The position numbers and the translations under genes are program-made. Of a stretch of DNA of 64,000 nucleotides, positions 1 through 10,289 are shown in pieces. Each line of letters opens with the position of its first letter. Position 1 is the stretch's first letter. The stretch is from Chloranthus sessilifolius. Its lineage: Eukaryota > Streptophyta > Magnoliopsida > Chloranthales > Chloranthaceae. The stretch is from positions 87,952,765-88,016,764 of the forward strand of contig CM037588.1 in NCBI GenBank assembly GCA_021018995.1. Reading direction: 5' to 3'. Below the pieces are notes generated by a model. That model was not told where the DNA came from. It made no database searches and was given only the letters and a program-made list of their open reading frames with translations.

Positions 1-9
1 TAAGGCTAT

Positions 10-37
10 AATCTGTCCACTTAAATGGTCACAGACT
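10..37 (-). other. Conserved covarying LTR hairpin (copy in reverse LTR)
   Basis: On the minus strand the order is AGTCTGT, GA, CCA, TTTAAG, TGG, ACAGATT. The 7-nt arms pair fully with one G-U, CCA pairs with TGG, and the apical loop is TTTAAG. The hairpin lies about 475 bp downstream of this LTR's TATA box. The same architecture with different stem bases is found in A0 (twice), A1 and A2. The function is unknown. Confidence 0.7.
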
Positions 38-510
38 ATCCCAGAGGTTATCCTCCTCACGGAGCCCAAGACAAAACAAGAATATCACTGCTACCACCAT
101 GGTCACAAGGCTACCAGCTCAAGCTCCCATGGGAATTTCAGATTTAGTGGGTCCTGTGGTGGGGCAAAGGCTGTAGGACCATGATAGCCCAGACACACAG
201 GTCACTTGGTTCTGAGTGGCCCTTAGAATCAGTCCTCCATTGCTTTGAAACATAGCCAAAGCAATGGCAGATCACAAGGCAGCAGCCTTGCACAGAGCAT
301 CTCACATTCAAACATAAATCCCATAAAATACAGATCCTATTACAGAATTTCCATTGATCTAATTCAAAAACACATACAAAGGCATAGCTAGCAAGTGCTG
401 GACTATGGAGAGAAGGAAAGAGAAAAAGAAAACTACTTACAGATAAAAAGAAAGAGAAAAGAAAAACGATCTGAGATGTGTTCCCAGATACCTAAACCTA
501 AGCTAGGTAT

Positions 511-522
511 GGGTTTATATAG
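511..522 (-). promoter_or_regulatory. TATA box of the reverse LTR
   Basis: The minus strand reads CTATATAAACCC. It lies between the CGCGAG-rich upstream block (780-1330) and the U5-like block, the same relative place as CTATAAATAG in the other Athila LTRs. Confidence 0.65.
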
Positions 523-779
523 CAGTGAGGTGGCGGCGCATTACGGTTAGGAAACCCTAATTTTAATGATGCCACATGGCCTAACAGTGATCCTTGAATG
601 CCTCAGGGTGCGTGCATGGAGATTTGAGCATGGGAGTGCGTGCCCTAATCGTTGGAAATTCCCAGAAGGTCCTCTACTGAAGAGATGGAAGTTTAGGTTT
701 AGAGCTTTGCTAGGTAGCTATAGTTTCCCAGACTTATCGTGTGGTAGCTCTTTGCTCTTCGCTAGGATGATTTGACATT

Positions 780-1330
780 GCAGCTTCAGCCGTCGTGAGG
801 TTGCCTTGGTTTGCTCTTCAGGCAGTCACGCGGTAGAGAATTGCGCTCTCGCTGGATTTGGCTTCGCGAGGTTGAGTAGAAAACACAGTCTCAGAAGTCG
901 CGAGGTTGAAGTTCAAGTAGTCGAGAGGTTGCTCGATCTTCGCTGAACTGATCTTCGAGAGAGTGGCGTCACTTTTGCAAGGATGTTTTCTTCTTGAATG
1001 GCGCGAGAACTACGTGAGGAGTTCTTCTTCTGATAATTGCATCCCGCGGCAACTGCGCGACAGCTGCGCGAGGAATCTTCTGAAGCTCACTCTCCTCATC
1101 CGTTCTGAGCGAACTGCACGAGATTGAGAGAGGTCTGCTTTGAACTGCGTGACATCACGCGATGTGTTCTATTCTTGAGCTTCGCGAGAGCTGCACGAGT
1201 TTGAGTTTCTGAAGCTCTTCAATCACTCATCTGCACGAGAGGTTGCTGTAAAAGTCTTGGGAAGTTCAGTTGAACTGCGCGAGGCATATTTCTCCTGAAT
1301 CCTCTAAGGCTTGGGTCAGCTGTGCGAGGC
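780..1330 (-). repeat. Cluster of degenerate CGCGAG / CTGCGCGAG motifs in U3
   Basis: More than fifteen near-copies of GCGCGAG, GCACGAG, CTTCGCGAG or CTCGC occur in about 550 bp, for example near 838, 898, 998, 1055, 1068, 1106, 1178, 1232 and 1275. They are scattered rather than in strict tandem. The cluster is upstream of the TATA box in the LTR's own direction. It is the positional equivalent of the CTCGAG block in A0 and the TTCGAA block in A1/A2. CpG density is far above the surrounding AT-rich sequence. Confidence 0.75.
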
Positions 1331-1529
1331 TCATTTCAGGTCTGGATTCAGAGTTCATTCTTCTGAGGGATTTCTGGTGCCAAAGCAGGCTCCTTAACAG
1401 GATTCCTGGCCTTATTTCACTACTGATTATTACCTACACAAAACACTTAACAAGAACTTATTAGGAGGCTAAGGGTCTAATCAAAGGTTAAGTTAAGGGG
1501 TGAAAAGTGGTACTTTTCAGGTCTTAACA

Positions 1530-1964
1530 GCAGCAGGCATTGCTCTACAATTCCAACCAGCAGTCCCCTCATGGTTATGCACTAAGACAACATTTCCCAC
1601 ATCAGTCCCCCCAGCCAGGTCAATTAGCTTTGCCCCCACCTCAACCTAGAGCCCCCTCCTTTAAGGAGCATGTTTTGCCTTCATTGCAAACCTTAACTCC
1701 TTATCATAGACTATGAATTCCCATAGTCAGAGCATTAAGAAAATAGAGGATCAGCTGGGTCACATCTCAAATGCTCTGACAAGAAGGGATGAGGGCAGGC
1801 TCCCAAGCCAAATTGTGAATAATCCCAAAGGGCATTACATGATTGGTGAAGCTTCTTCAACCAATGAGGAAGCTAGGGCCAATCATGTATTGAGGACTGG
1901 TAAAGTGGTGGAGCACCAAGAGGTTTTCAATGGAAAAAGGTGTGCAAGAGAGAGAGAGGATTGA
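1530..1964 (+). pseudogene. Athila gag C-terminal fragment
   Basis: The translated stretch from about 1713 aligns by eye with A2 gag at 36177-36370. The shared pattern is HSxSIKKIE, then LGxxSNAL, a KRxEG-like stretch, NNPKGxxMxGEAS, and an LRTGK/LRSGK motif. This is the linker between the Gag nucleocapsid part and the protease in Athila polyproteins. The left end is cut by the reverse LTR. The right end stops in AG-repeat sequence at 1950-1964, where A0 has lost the protease, RT and most of integrase. It is non-functional. Confidence 0.75.
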
Positions 1965-4479
1965 GTTCATGCTGTAATGCAGTAGGAGCTGAATAATGGG
2001 CTACTCTTGAGCCCCATTTAAAATATATATATATATATAAATAAAAAAATTTAAAATATATATTTTATTTTTCTTAGAAAAAAAAATTTACGATGTTGAG
2101 TCCCATTTCATCATGCTTTTAAAGAGCCTTTTCCTTCTTAATAAGGAGAAGGCTATGATAAGGAAATGAGATTTGTAAATAGTTCTAACCATTGGTTGAG
2201 CAGACCTTGCCCAATCTACTGGACTGGGTAGAGGTGTGTGCTGAAATTTTTTAAAGTTTGGATTGAGGAGGCACCCACCCATGTGCTCACTCAGCCTTCT
2301 ATTGATTGCCCACCTGTTATGGAGCTGGAGCTGCTCTCTGCATCTAGCATGCAACTGCAGCTACTGAGCTAGAGGATTTTAGGTTTGATGCAAATGCAAA
2401 GGTATGGCCTTTCAATTTTTTTTGTAGTTCCTTCCAATTCAGCTGAGATCCAGATGGGGTAGGCCAAAATTGATGTCATTTATGCACCCCCATCCAGATT
2501 GTTGTGTACATATTGTGTTTGTTTGATCTGATTTTGTATGAATCTTGCTTTAAAATGTGTGCTATTAATGTTGAAAATTCTTTGCCATCAATTTAGATTC
2601 ATACTTAGATCATGTTTAGGAAGTTGTATTTAGGAATTTCTTGTTTTAGGTGTTTTGTATAGTATTTTTTGTATATACCTGTTGTTTTGCAAGTAATTTT
2701 TGTTGCATATAGTAGTTGTTTTAGGAATTTGTGTGGATGTTTTGTTTTCTTAGTTGTCATGCTTGTATATACTCTCCTTTTCTCTTTCTTAGGATAATTT
2801 TCTGCAGTTTTTAGTTCAGTTTTCTCTTTATTTTCTATTATAGTTTAGTGTGTTTTATTGTTATAAACCCTGTTGACTACCCTATACATGTCTATTGAAA
2901 CAGTGAGGACACTGTTTATCTTAGGTTTGGGGGTATGGAAGGGTGGTAGGCCAGTAGAATAGTTAATTTTAGTGCAGCAGTGTGGGTTGAATTGAGATAA
3001 ATAAAGTCAATTCCCACCTCCATGTGAGAATGAGGAAATTTTAAAAAAATTTACAGACATTTAAAATTGAAAATTTTTAAGAATTAGCACTTCCATGAGG
3101 CTAACATCAAGAAATTTTTTTCAATTAGTACTTAGTGAACTAGAGAGGAGAGAAAAATGTGAAAATACACCCCAGGGGTTAATTTGAAGACCATACCCAG
3201 TGAGATTTGGGCCTATCAAACTTCTTTTGAAGAGTGTTTTTGGCAAATTTTTCCTGCTCTAAGGAATGACTGACTCAATATCTTTTCATTAGAAGTTAGG
3301 CACCCACAAATTGAAACTGATTGCCAATACTCATGACACTAAGGAGATGATTTAAGGCCTTCATTTGGGCACTTTGAGCCTTAAAAATCTAATTTTTCTT
3401 CAACAAACACCAGAGTACTTGTACCCAAACCTCATGACCTGATTCAAACTGACCCTCACTCTGAAAATTCAGAAGGTACAGGAGAAGAAGTTGGAGATAG
3501 GTGGGCTGGGTTCAACATTTGGTGGAAGGAGAAGAAAAGCAACCTATAAACAATAGTGTATCAGTGGTATATGTGTGGTAATTCATCATAAAAATATAAA
3601 AATATATTAAAAAAAAAAAGAGAAAGAAAAGAGAAGTAAAAAAAGTACCTCATCTAAAAATTAAAAAGAAGAGAAGAAGTTGGCCACTTCGAATCTAAAA
3701 AATATCAAGGAAGGTGAAGTAGTGCTGAAATGAAGTACGTGAAGACATGAATCACCTCCTCCCCTTACTGATATATCAAATTTTGAATCCATTATATCCC
3801 TTTTATCCTTTATAAACCTCACCCATAAGCCACATTAAAACACATTGAAAAGACCTTGTTGGTCCAAAGTGAAATGAGTTGTCATGTGGAGATGAGATGT
3901 CTAATCTATGGTGAAAGTACATGAGGATGTCAGAACTTAGATGCAATGCCTATGCTCATGCTTGCAGGCCTATTTGAGGTCTGTGACTGATCTTGAGCTG
4001 ATGAGAATGTGAACACCCTTAAATTTTGGTTGTGAGAGATAGACCTGGTGAGGATTGGGTCTGAAATTTAACTTCATTGGAGCAGTATCTACACCTGATT
4101 TTTGAATTAAAGGTGAGCCTAGTACTGATCTTCACACATTCTAAATGATTGTTGGTAATGCAAATACATGCTGATTTTGCTTTTAAATGGTTTGCATTAT
4201 TGTTATAATTTCCTCTGATTTTTAAAGAATGGGTGTGGAATGATTCTTTATTTATTAAAATCTGTTTTGTCATTGGCTACACTATACTTAACTGTTTTAA
4301 TGGTAAAGTGGGTATCTTCACTAAAAACCCTCAGGAGACTTCACACCTCTACTAGGGATCACCTAAGGGTTTAAAAGGCTTGATGCATAAGCTAAATGCA
4401 TCTATGCTCCATACGAAAGTGGCATTTACTGTTTTGAAAAACTGTTTTAATTTTTCCTTTGCTTGAGGACTACCAAAGA
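1965..4479 (+). other. A0 non-coding 3' internal region
   Basis: No credible ORF is present. The region holds an AT microsatellite (about 2020-2070), a short integrase-like scrap at 2440-2470, an internal polypurine tract (2921-2936) and a 1.5 kb block colinear with the 3' regions of A1 (26983-28528) and A2 (43720-45276). Shared landmarks are a purine-rich stretch near 3605-3680, a TCACATGGAGATAAG-like string (3890) and a TAGGGATCACCTAAGGGTTT-like block at about 4350. Conservation of this untranslated stretch across three diverged elements suggests a cis-acting role. Confidence 0.7.
2921..2936 (+). promoter_or_regulatory. Internal polypurine tract (A0)
   Basis: TTAGGTTTGGGGGTAT closely copies the true 3' tract TTAGGTTTGGGGGTG at 4480-4494, and it starts 1559 bp upstream of it. 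A1 and A2 have the same duplicate at 1562 and 1572 bp. In retroelements such a tract primes plus-strand DNA; here that is inferred. Confidence 0.6.
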
Positions 4480-4494
4480 TTAGGTTTGGGGGTG
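4480..4494 (+). promoter_or_regulatory. 3' polypurine tract (A0)
   Basis: TTAGGTTTGGGGGTG abuts the LTR start TGTTGAGCAC. This is the expected plus-strand primer position and is almost identical to the tracts before the A1 and A2 3' LTRs. Confidence 0.85.
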
Positions 4495-4689
4495 TGTTGA
4501 GCACTGAAAAATACCATTTTTCACCTCTTAACCTGGCCTTTGATGGACCATTGAGCTGGTTAATAATGAAGTTTTAATTGTGTTTTTGTAGATGATAGGA
4601 AATTATAGCTTAGTGCTGCAATCCATTATTTTCAAGTGAAGAAGAAGGAATTTTGAGTTAAGTTGAGGAGCTGATGAGTTTACAATGAA

Positions 4690-4935
4690 TGCTCGAATAG
4701 TTCAGCAAATCCTTTAATCCTCTCGAGCAGTTCAGTAGGCACTCGAGTTGTTCATAAGCAACACATTTCAGCCTCTCGAGTGCTTAAAAGGGGCTATTTT
4801 TAACCTGTCGAGATCCTCACGAGATCCTGTTGAGGACAAAATGTTGAAGTTGCCTGAAGCCTCCATCCTCTCGAGAGTCACTCGAGATGCATCCTGAAGC
4901 AACTCAATTGGTCTAGATCCCCTCAAGATTTAAAA
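4690..4935 (+). repeat. CTCGAG motif cluster in A0 U3
   Basis: Exact or near CTCGAG copies occur around 4691, 4718, 4741, 4777, 4807, 4818, 4868 and 4879, often followed by CAGTTCAG or TTGTTCA. The core is a perfect 6-bp palindrome. It occupies the same slot (200-450 bp into the LTR, upstream of TATA) as the TTCGAA block of A1/A2. Confidence 0.75.
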
Positions 4936-5150
4936 TCTGAAGCACCATCTGCTCAAGGCACGGGTTCCAACAATTGCATTTGAACCTTCAAGGATATTTT
5001 TGGGATTTCACAGCTTCTAGGGCACACATCCCAATGTGCTTAGCTGTCCTACACATCCCAATGCAATTACTTGGCCACAAAAGGGCCACAATAGCAGCTC
5101 CAAACATCTTATTTCTGATTGGCTAAAGCACATAATGGTTGTTTGGATTG

Positions 5151-5160
5151 TATAAATAGA
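5151..5160 (+). promoter_or_regulatory. TATA box of A0 LTR
   Basis: TATAAATAGA lies downstream of an ATTGG (CCAAT) box. The equivalent is CTATAAATAG in A1 (29411), A2 (33713, 46119), T1 (17778) and T2 (48301). Confidence 0.8.
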
Positions 5161-5511
5161 GCTATAGTTGTCTTCTAAAAACATCTAGATTAGCTGGATC
5201 AGAGTTGGGATTAGCCTGAGTTCATTTATCTTTTTAGGGTTTTAATTTTCTTGTTACTTTTTCTCTTTCTTCTTCCTTAGCACAATAGCATTGTTGGGCT
5301 AAAGCTTTGGTTAGCAACTAGGTTTATTTTAGTTTTGTAATCAATTTTGTATAAGCATTGAGAGTAGTTTTGGGGATTTACACTGACTGTTGCCTTGAGG
5401 GCAATCATTGTAAGTTCTTTTTATTCAATGAAATGCCAATTTTAAAGCTTTATTACATCCTTATTTTTCTATAATTTCTCACATAGAGAGGTAAGGGTTT
5501 GATGAACCTAT

Positions 5512-6117
5512 GGTTGCTTGAGCTTGTAGCCCTACAACCATGGTGGCAGTAGTGGTATCCCTATTTCATCTCTAACCTCTGTGATTAGGATAACCTCTGG
5601 GATAGCCTGTGGCCATTCAAGTGGGCAGGGTATAGCCCTAAGGCTGGTCTGAATCACATGGTTGAGTTGGATTCTTCTTCTCTACACTTGAGCTTCCAGT
5701 CATGTGAGAGACAATTGCAAACCCAACTCCTCCTCTGTTTTACAATCTCATCATTAGTGAATTGACCTGAAATTTTGTAGAGATTGCAGACTTATGAGCT
5801 GGGTCATTGCAAGCCTTTTTATAACAATGACCAGCTGAATCTAAGTCGCCATTCAGTCTATGATTTCTTGTGGTTCTCACCTGATTTTCATAGATAATTT
5901 GATCCCATGAATGCATGAGCTTATAGCCTTGCAAACATAGTGTCTGTAATAGTTTTCTTATTCTGATTTAACCTTTTGATTGGATAAATCCTTGGGATAT
6001 TTTGTGACCATTTAAGTGGACAAAATACAACCCTAAGATCAGTTCATGCCTTTGGGTTAGGTTAAATTCTTCTACCTTGCAGATGTGCTTGTAGCCATCT
6101 AAAAGACTGTTGCAGAT
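5512..6117 (+). repeat. Tandem duplication (~395 bp) with two copies of the LTR hairpin
   Basis: Two diverged copies of a block run from GAGCTTGTAGCCCTACAA to the AAGACTGTTGCAG / GACAATTGCAAACC end. They start near 5518 and 5918. Each contains one copy of the conserved hairpin: 5605-5630 (arms GCCTGT / GCAGGG) and 5999-6026 (arms ATTTTGT / ACAAAAT), both with CCA-TTNAAG-TGG at the tip. A1 and A2 carry this block once. Confidence 0.65.
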
Positions 6118-6554
6118 CTATTTCTTGATTTGAGTTGCAGTGCTGATTTACCCATAACTGCCTACTTCTCATTATTTTTACTTTATTTTCCCATTCCATC
6201 ACCATTCTTCTTCTCCCTTCTTTAGCTATAGTTTATTCATATTTTTAGTTTAGTTGTGACACTTAAAGACCCTTTCTTTACCTTGCTTTCTAGTGTAGAT
6301 TTAGAGTTGCCATATCTGTAGCAAGATCTAGAGATTTACTACACAACCCTTGTGGTTTAGATCATCACTCCCTGTGGGACAAACTGTTATTAAAATTTTC
6401 TACAACAGGCCCTGTATCTTGCAGGACTGTGTGAGTTTGGTTTTGTGTTGTGTTCAATCCATTTTATTTTATTTTGTTTTTGCTTTTCTTTATTTTCCTC
6501 ATTTTTTTCTTTATCATTTTTATAATAAGAACAACACAATCAAATTCCCCAACA

Positions 6555-6840
6555 TACACCTTGAGTTTAATTCCTGATTTAAGTATTCCAAGTTGAACTA
6601 TGTAAAATGTACTTTAAATTAGTTCAAGATCTATGCTTTGAAATATGTTATACATGCTAGTGATTTTCCCCTATTGAGCTTAGATGTTAGCTTACCCTTC
6701 GACTGACTCTATCTATGTCATTAGATTGATCAGCTTTGTTCTACTTTACGTAGATGTACCAAGTGTTCTATAAGTAAGGGATCACCTTAACGGGTGATCT
6801 GATGGTCCGGGTTTCAGGTTAGGAAATCTGGGCTATGACA
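6555..6840 (+). repeat. 3' part of the G 5' LTR
   Basis: 6555-6700 matches 16432-16578 of the 3' LTR almost base for base (TACACCTTGAGTTTAATTCC and onward). The segment ends ...GGGCTATGACA directly before the PBS. Beyond the shared 145 bp the two LTRs differ, so one has a deletion or rearrangement. TACAC at 6555-6559 is the likely target-site copy made by A0. Confidence 0.75.
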
Positions 6841-6842
6841 GT

Positions 6843-6854
6843 TGGTATCAATGC
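6843..6854 (+). promoter_or_regulatory. Primer binding site (initiator tRNA-Met type)
   Basis: TGGTATCAATGC two bases after the LTR end closely matches TGGTATCAGAGC, the usual plant LTR-retrotransposon site complementary to the 3' end of initiator tRNA-Met. Confidence 0.75.
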
Positions 6855-6968
6855 TTTGGCTTTAGAGATTTTTGATGAGATATAGACTTAGGCTTCTAGT
6901 TTAGAAATCCATTAGAGTACAAGGACTTTCTATTAATGAAACTTTTGGTTTCATGCTAACATATCAAG

Positions 6969-8289
6969 ATGTATGCTAGAGGAAGAGGTCGACCAAGGAG
7001 CGGTCGAGGAAGAAGTACAAGGCGTGTGGAAGATATTCTCACGAGCTCAAATCAGGTTCCTCTTGGTAATAGAAACCCACCTAAAGAGGGAGAGGAACAG
7101 AGAGAGAATGAGAATGAAAGGATGGCTCAAGACATGGAGGTTGTCGCCAATGCAATGGCGCGACAAATGGTGTTGATGATGGCACACTAACAATAACCAT
7201 CAACAACCACCACCACCTCCACCGCTGATACAAACTACGCAATCAACCTTTGTGGAGTTTAGAAGATTACGGCCTCCAAGTTTCTATGGCCAAAATGATC
7301 CGCTTGACGCAGAGAAATGGCTAAATCAATTAGAAAAGCTTCTTCTGAGGTTACCGTGCATAGAGGAAGAAAAGGTAAGTTGGGCTTTCTTTCAATTAGA
7401 AGGTGATGCAGATCCGTGGTGGAAGAATGTGTTGAGAATTAGAGAGCAGGAAAATCCTAATGGAATGTGGATTTGGGAAGAGTTTGTGAGGGTATTCAAC
7501 AAGGAATACTTTCCCAAATAGGTTAGAAAGCAATTGGCAATTAAGTTCATGAACTTAGAGCAAGGGGCAATGTCCGTACAAGACCATGGTACGGAGTTCA
7601 CCAGATTATCATGATTCTCCCCGTAGTATGTGTCCACAGAGCTAATGAGAGCAAATAAGTTTGAGTGGGGTTTAAGGCCAAACATACTGGATAGGATTTC
7701 CATGTTAGAATTGGAAACCTACGGAGCTGTTATAGGCAAAGCAATTGTTATTGAGAAAGACATGGAGGGCATGTACAAACGGAGGGACCAACAGAACAAG
7801 GGAAAGACAAATCAAGGAAGATAGGGTGGCTATGAACCTACCAGTAAGAAACCAAGGTTCACAACACCGATACCAAGGTAATCAAATCAGAGTCATTATT
7901 CTAGACCACCTTTGCCTATACCTACGAGATCATATCGTCCGCTTGGTCCTACTTTAACGTCAGGGGCATCGATCTCACAGGGAATTTCATGTGCCGCTTC
8001 GTCTACGCCCATGGAAATATGTACTCATTGTGGGAGGTCACATAAGACTTTTGAGTGTCGACATGGTACAGGGGCGTATTTCAAATGTGGCAAGATGGAG
8101 CACATGATTAAAGATTGCACTGAATTGAAAAAGGAAGGAGTATCTTTTGCTGCTACGCTTAGGCCCATACGAGTCACGAGCCCTACAATTCAAGGACGTG
8201 CGTATGCAGTCAATGCCCAAGATGCCCAGACAAATAATGAGATAATCCAAGGTGAAAATTTCTTGTCTATTGTTAATAGATTTCCTTAA
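6969..8289 (+). pseudogene. G gag, decayed
   Basis: This is the Gag capsid/nucleocapsid polyprotein of a chromovirus. The N-terminus is arginine/glycine-rich (MYARGRGRPRSGRGRSTRR). The Retrotrans_gag core is at 7252-7521 (FRRLRPPSFYGQNDP, WWKNV, FNKEYFP) and 7630-7824. A nucleocapsid zinc knuckle is at about 8020-8060 (CTHCGRSHKTFEC, CX2CX4HX4C), followed by a second, damaged knuckle (YFKCGKMEHMIKDC, first Cys lost). Breaks are TAA at 7188, TAG at 7519, several stops at 7610-7630 and a TAG near 7822. Start chosen at the first ATG, 129 bp after the LTR. Confidence 0.8.
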
Positions 8290-8484
8290 TAATTTTTAGA
8301 TAAATAAGGGGCATAGATATAAATAATCTTTTAAATTTCCTACTCATACTGAGTGTTAAATTTTTATGTAATTCCCAATTACGTTTAATGTTAAAATTCG
8401 AGCATGCATATCTAATCATTTAGTTATGTAACATAGGTACCTTACAACTGTATAGAGAAAAAAATTATTGTTGTCATGAGGCAT
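8290..8484 (+). other. Spacer between G gag and protease
   Basis: AT-rich, no ORF and no clear homology. It probably marks an insertion or decay within the original gag-protease reading frame. Confidence 0.4.
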
Positions 8485-8952
8485 GAGTCTTGATAGACCC
8501 ACCCAGGGTTTACTCATTCGTTTGTGACTCTAGAGTTTGCGGGAAGATTGAAGGTCACTCCTGAGGCATTGGAGTTTATTTTGGCCGTGTCAATTCCTAC
8601 GGGAAATTCAGTGAACACGGATATGTTCTATCGATCAATCATTGTACAAGTTGAAGATCACGAGACAGTACCAGATCTCATTTTGTTAGATATGCAAGGA
8701 TTCGATGTAATCTTTGGCATGGATCGACTATCCGCTTATCATGCAAGTGTGGATTGCCTACAAAAAGTTGTTACTTTCAGTCCTCCAAAGGAGAAATCAT
8801 TCCAATTTTTTTACAACAAAGCTAATGTTGTAGCATTCATCTTCGCGATACGAGAAGAACGCATGATGAGAAATGGTTGCAGTGATTATCTTGCCCTTTT
8901 AAAAGAACATCGAGAGGGGAAGAATGACATTACCAAGATTTTAGTGGTTTGA
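8485..8952 (+). pseudogene. G aspartic protease, decayed
   Basis: Retroviral-type aspartic protease that would process Gag-Pol. The catalytic stretch (normally D-S/T-G followed by THSF) appears only as a frame-shifted relic around 8491-8522 (CTTGATAGACCCACCCAGGG, then TACTCATTCGTT). The downstream half is open from 8524 and contains the family pattern LIxLDMQGFDVIFGMDRLSAY, typical of Tekay proteases, with the flap and C-terminal strand. The active-site Gly appears lost, so it is non-functional. Confidence 0.7.
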
Positions 8953-10276
8953 GAGTATGCTGATGTGTTTTCGGAAGAACTTCCAGGATTGCCACTAGAT
9001 CGAGAAGTAGAGTTTGCAATTGACTTAGCTCTAGGTACGGAGCCAGTGTCGAAAGCACCTTACCAGATGGCTCCAACTGAGTTAATATAGTTGAAAGAGT
9101 AGCTACAAGAACTCTTGGACAAAGGGTTCATAAGACCAAGTGTATTTCCTTGGGGAGCACCAGTCTTTATTTATCAAAAAGAAGGATGGATCGATGAGAT
9201 TATGCATCGATTATTTCTAGTTGAATAAATTGATAATCAAGAACCGATATCTGCTTCCAAGGATTGATGATCTGTTTGATCAATTAAAAGGAGCAAGGTT
9301 CTTCTCAAAGATTAATTTGAGATCCGGCTATCACCAGTTGAAAGTTAAAGTCGAAGATATTTAGAAGACGACGTTCAGAACAAGATATGGGCATTATAAA
9401 TTTCTAGTGATGCCTTTTGGCTTAACTAATGCACCAGCGTCTTTCATGGATCTCATGAATAGGGTATTTAAGCCACATCTGGATACATGTGTAGTGCTAT
9501 TTGTGGATGACATCGTTATTTATTCAAGGATAAAAGAAGAATACAAATAACATCTACAAATCACTCTCGAAACATTGAGAGAACACCAGCTGTATGTGAA
9601 GATCAATAGGTGTGAATTTTGGATAGAACAAGTGAGCTTCTTGGGGCACGCCATTTCAGAAGTAGGTGTTAAGGTAGATTCAGCTAAGATAGAGGCTATG
9701 GTACAATGGGAACAACCTAAGACTGTCACAGAAGTGAGAAGTTTTCTAGGTTTGGTTGGGTACTACAGAAGGTTCGTAGAAGAGTTTTCTAAGCTTTTCG
9801 GTCCTCTTACACAACTGATAAGGAAGAATACAAAGTTTGACTGGACTGAGGCATGTGAGAAAAGTTTTCAAGAACTAAAGAAAAGGCTTACTTCTGCACC
9901 AATGCTTGCCATCCCAACCGGCACTGGAGGATTCGTGGTGTTTAGTAATGCATCACATAGCAGCTTAGGATGTGTGCCAAACCAAAACCAGAAAGTCATT
10001 GCCTACGGATCAAGCCAGCTCAAGGATCATGAAAAGAATTATCCTACATATGACCTTAAGCTTGCTACGATGAGTTTTGCACTAAAGATATGGAGACACT
10101 ATCTCTATGGAGAGACCTTTGAGATTTTTACTAATAATAATCGCCTCAAGTACTTGTTCACGCAAAAGGAATTGAATATGAGGCAGCAAAGATGGATCGA
10201 GTTTCTCAAAGATTACGATTGCTCTATTTCATATCACATGGGTAAATCAAATGTTGTGGCGGATGCATTAAGCTAG
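8950..10276 (+). pseudogene. G reverse transcriptase and RNase H, decayed
   Basis: RT motifs are recognisable although spread over frames: PGLP with a chromovirus-style approach (8985), GFIRPSxxPWGAPV (9127-9165), [12 protein letters not shown] (9307), [20 protein letters not shown] (9385-9450) and the catalytic box FVDD at 9500-9511. RNase H follows in an open frame (9575-10276) with GHAISEx[18 protein letters not shown], then [12 protein letters not shown] (the usual catalytic Asp of FSDAS is Asn here) and the end NVVADALS. Nonsense codons include TAG at 9088, 9101 and 9362. It is dead. Confidence 0.85.
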
Positions 10277-10289
10277 AAGAGTTCAGCGC

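Larger units (their letters stand above)
1..1529 (-). mobile_element. Athila-like LTR in reverse orientation, 5' end complete, runs off the left edge
   Basis: Read on the minus strand, this LTR begins at 1529 with TGTTAAGACCTGAAAAGTAC, which parallels the starts of the Athila LTRs at 4495, 28543, 32878 and 45291 (TGTTGA..., then a GAAAA-TACCA-TTTTCACC block). A minus-strand TATA box lies at 511-522. A block at 1-100 reads, in reverse, like the U5-side block of the A0 LTR at 5590-5650 (GGATAACCTCTGGGATAG is common to both). No polypurine tract precedes position 1529 on the minus strand, so this is a 5' LTR or a solo LTR whose remainder lies left of the window. It was inserted into the gag remnant of A0, which resumes at 1530 with GCAGC as the probable target-site copy. 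The other copy is outside the window. Confidence 0.85.
1530..6554 (+). mobile_element. A0: Athila-type element, 3' part only
   Basis: A0 is an Athila-type Ty3/gypsy element in + orientation. Visible parts are a gag fragment (1530-1964), a non-coding 3' internal region, a polypurine tract (4480-4494) and a complete 3' LTR (4495-6554). Most of pol and all of the accessory ORF are missing, and only a scrap near 2440-2470 resembles the end of Athila integrase. The 5' LTR must lie left of the reverse LTR that interrupts it. The right end falls inside the 5' LTR of G: TACAC at 6555 matches TACAC at 16432-16436 in the uninterrupted G 3' LTR, so TACAC is the probable target site. Confidence 0.85.
4495..6554 (+). 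repeat. A0 3' LTR (2060 bp)
   Basis: The LTR starts TGTTGAGCAC directly after a polypurine tract and ends CCCCAACA at 6554, giving the TGTT...AACA termini seen in A2. In order it contains a CTCGAG motif block (4690-4935), CCAAT-like ATTGG boxes near 5118, a TATA box (5151-5160) and a duplicated U5-side block with two hairpins. The sequence is diverged from the A1 and A2 LTRs but keeps the same arrangement, so A0 is a different Athila family. Confidence 0.85.

Noticed and set aside
566..1464. Short + strand ORFs within the reverse LTR
   Set aside because: They lie antisense in U3 of an LTR, with no recognisable domain.
2020..2070. AT-rich tract as origin or matrix attachment site
   Set aside because: A plain AT microsatellite at a deletion scar; nothing specific supports a function.
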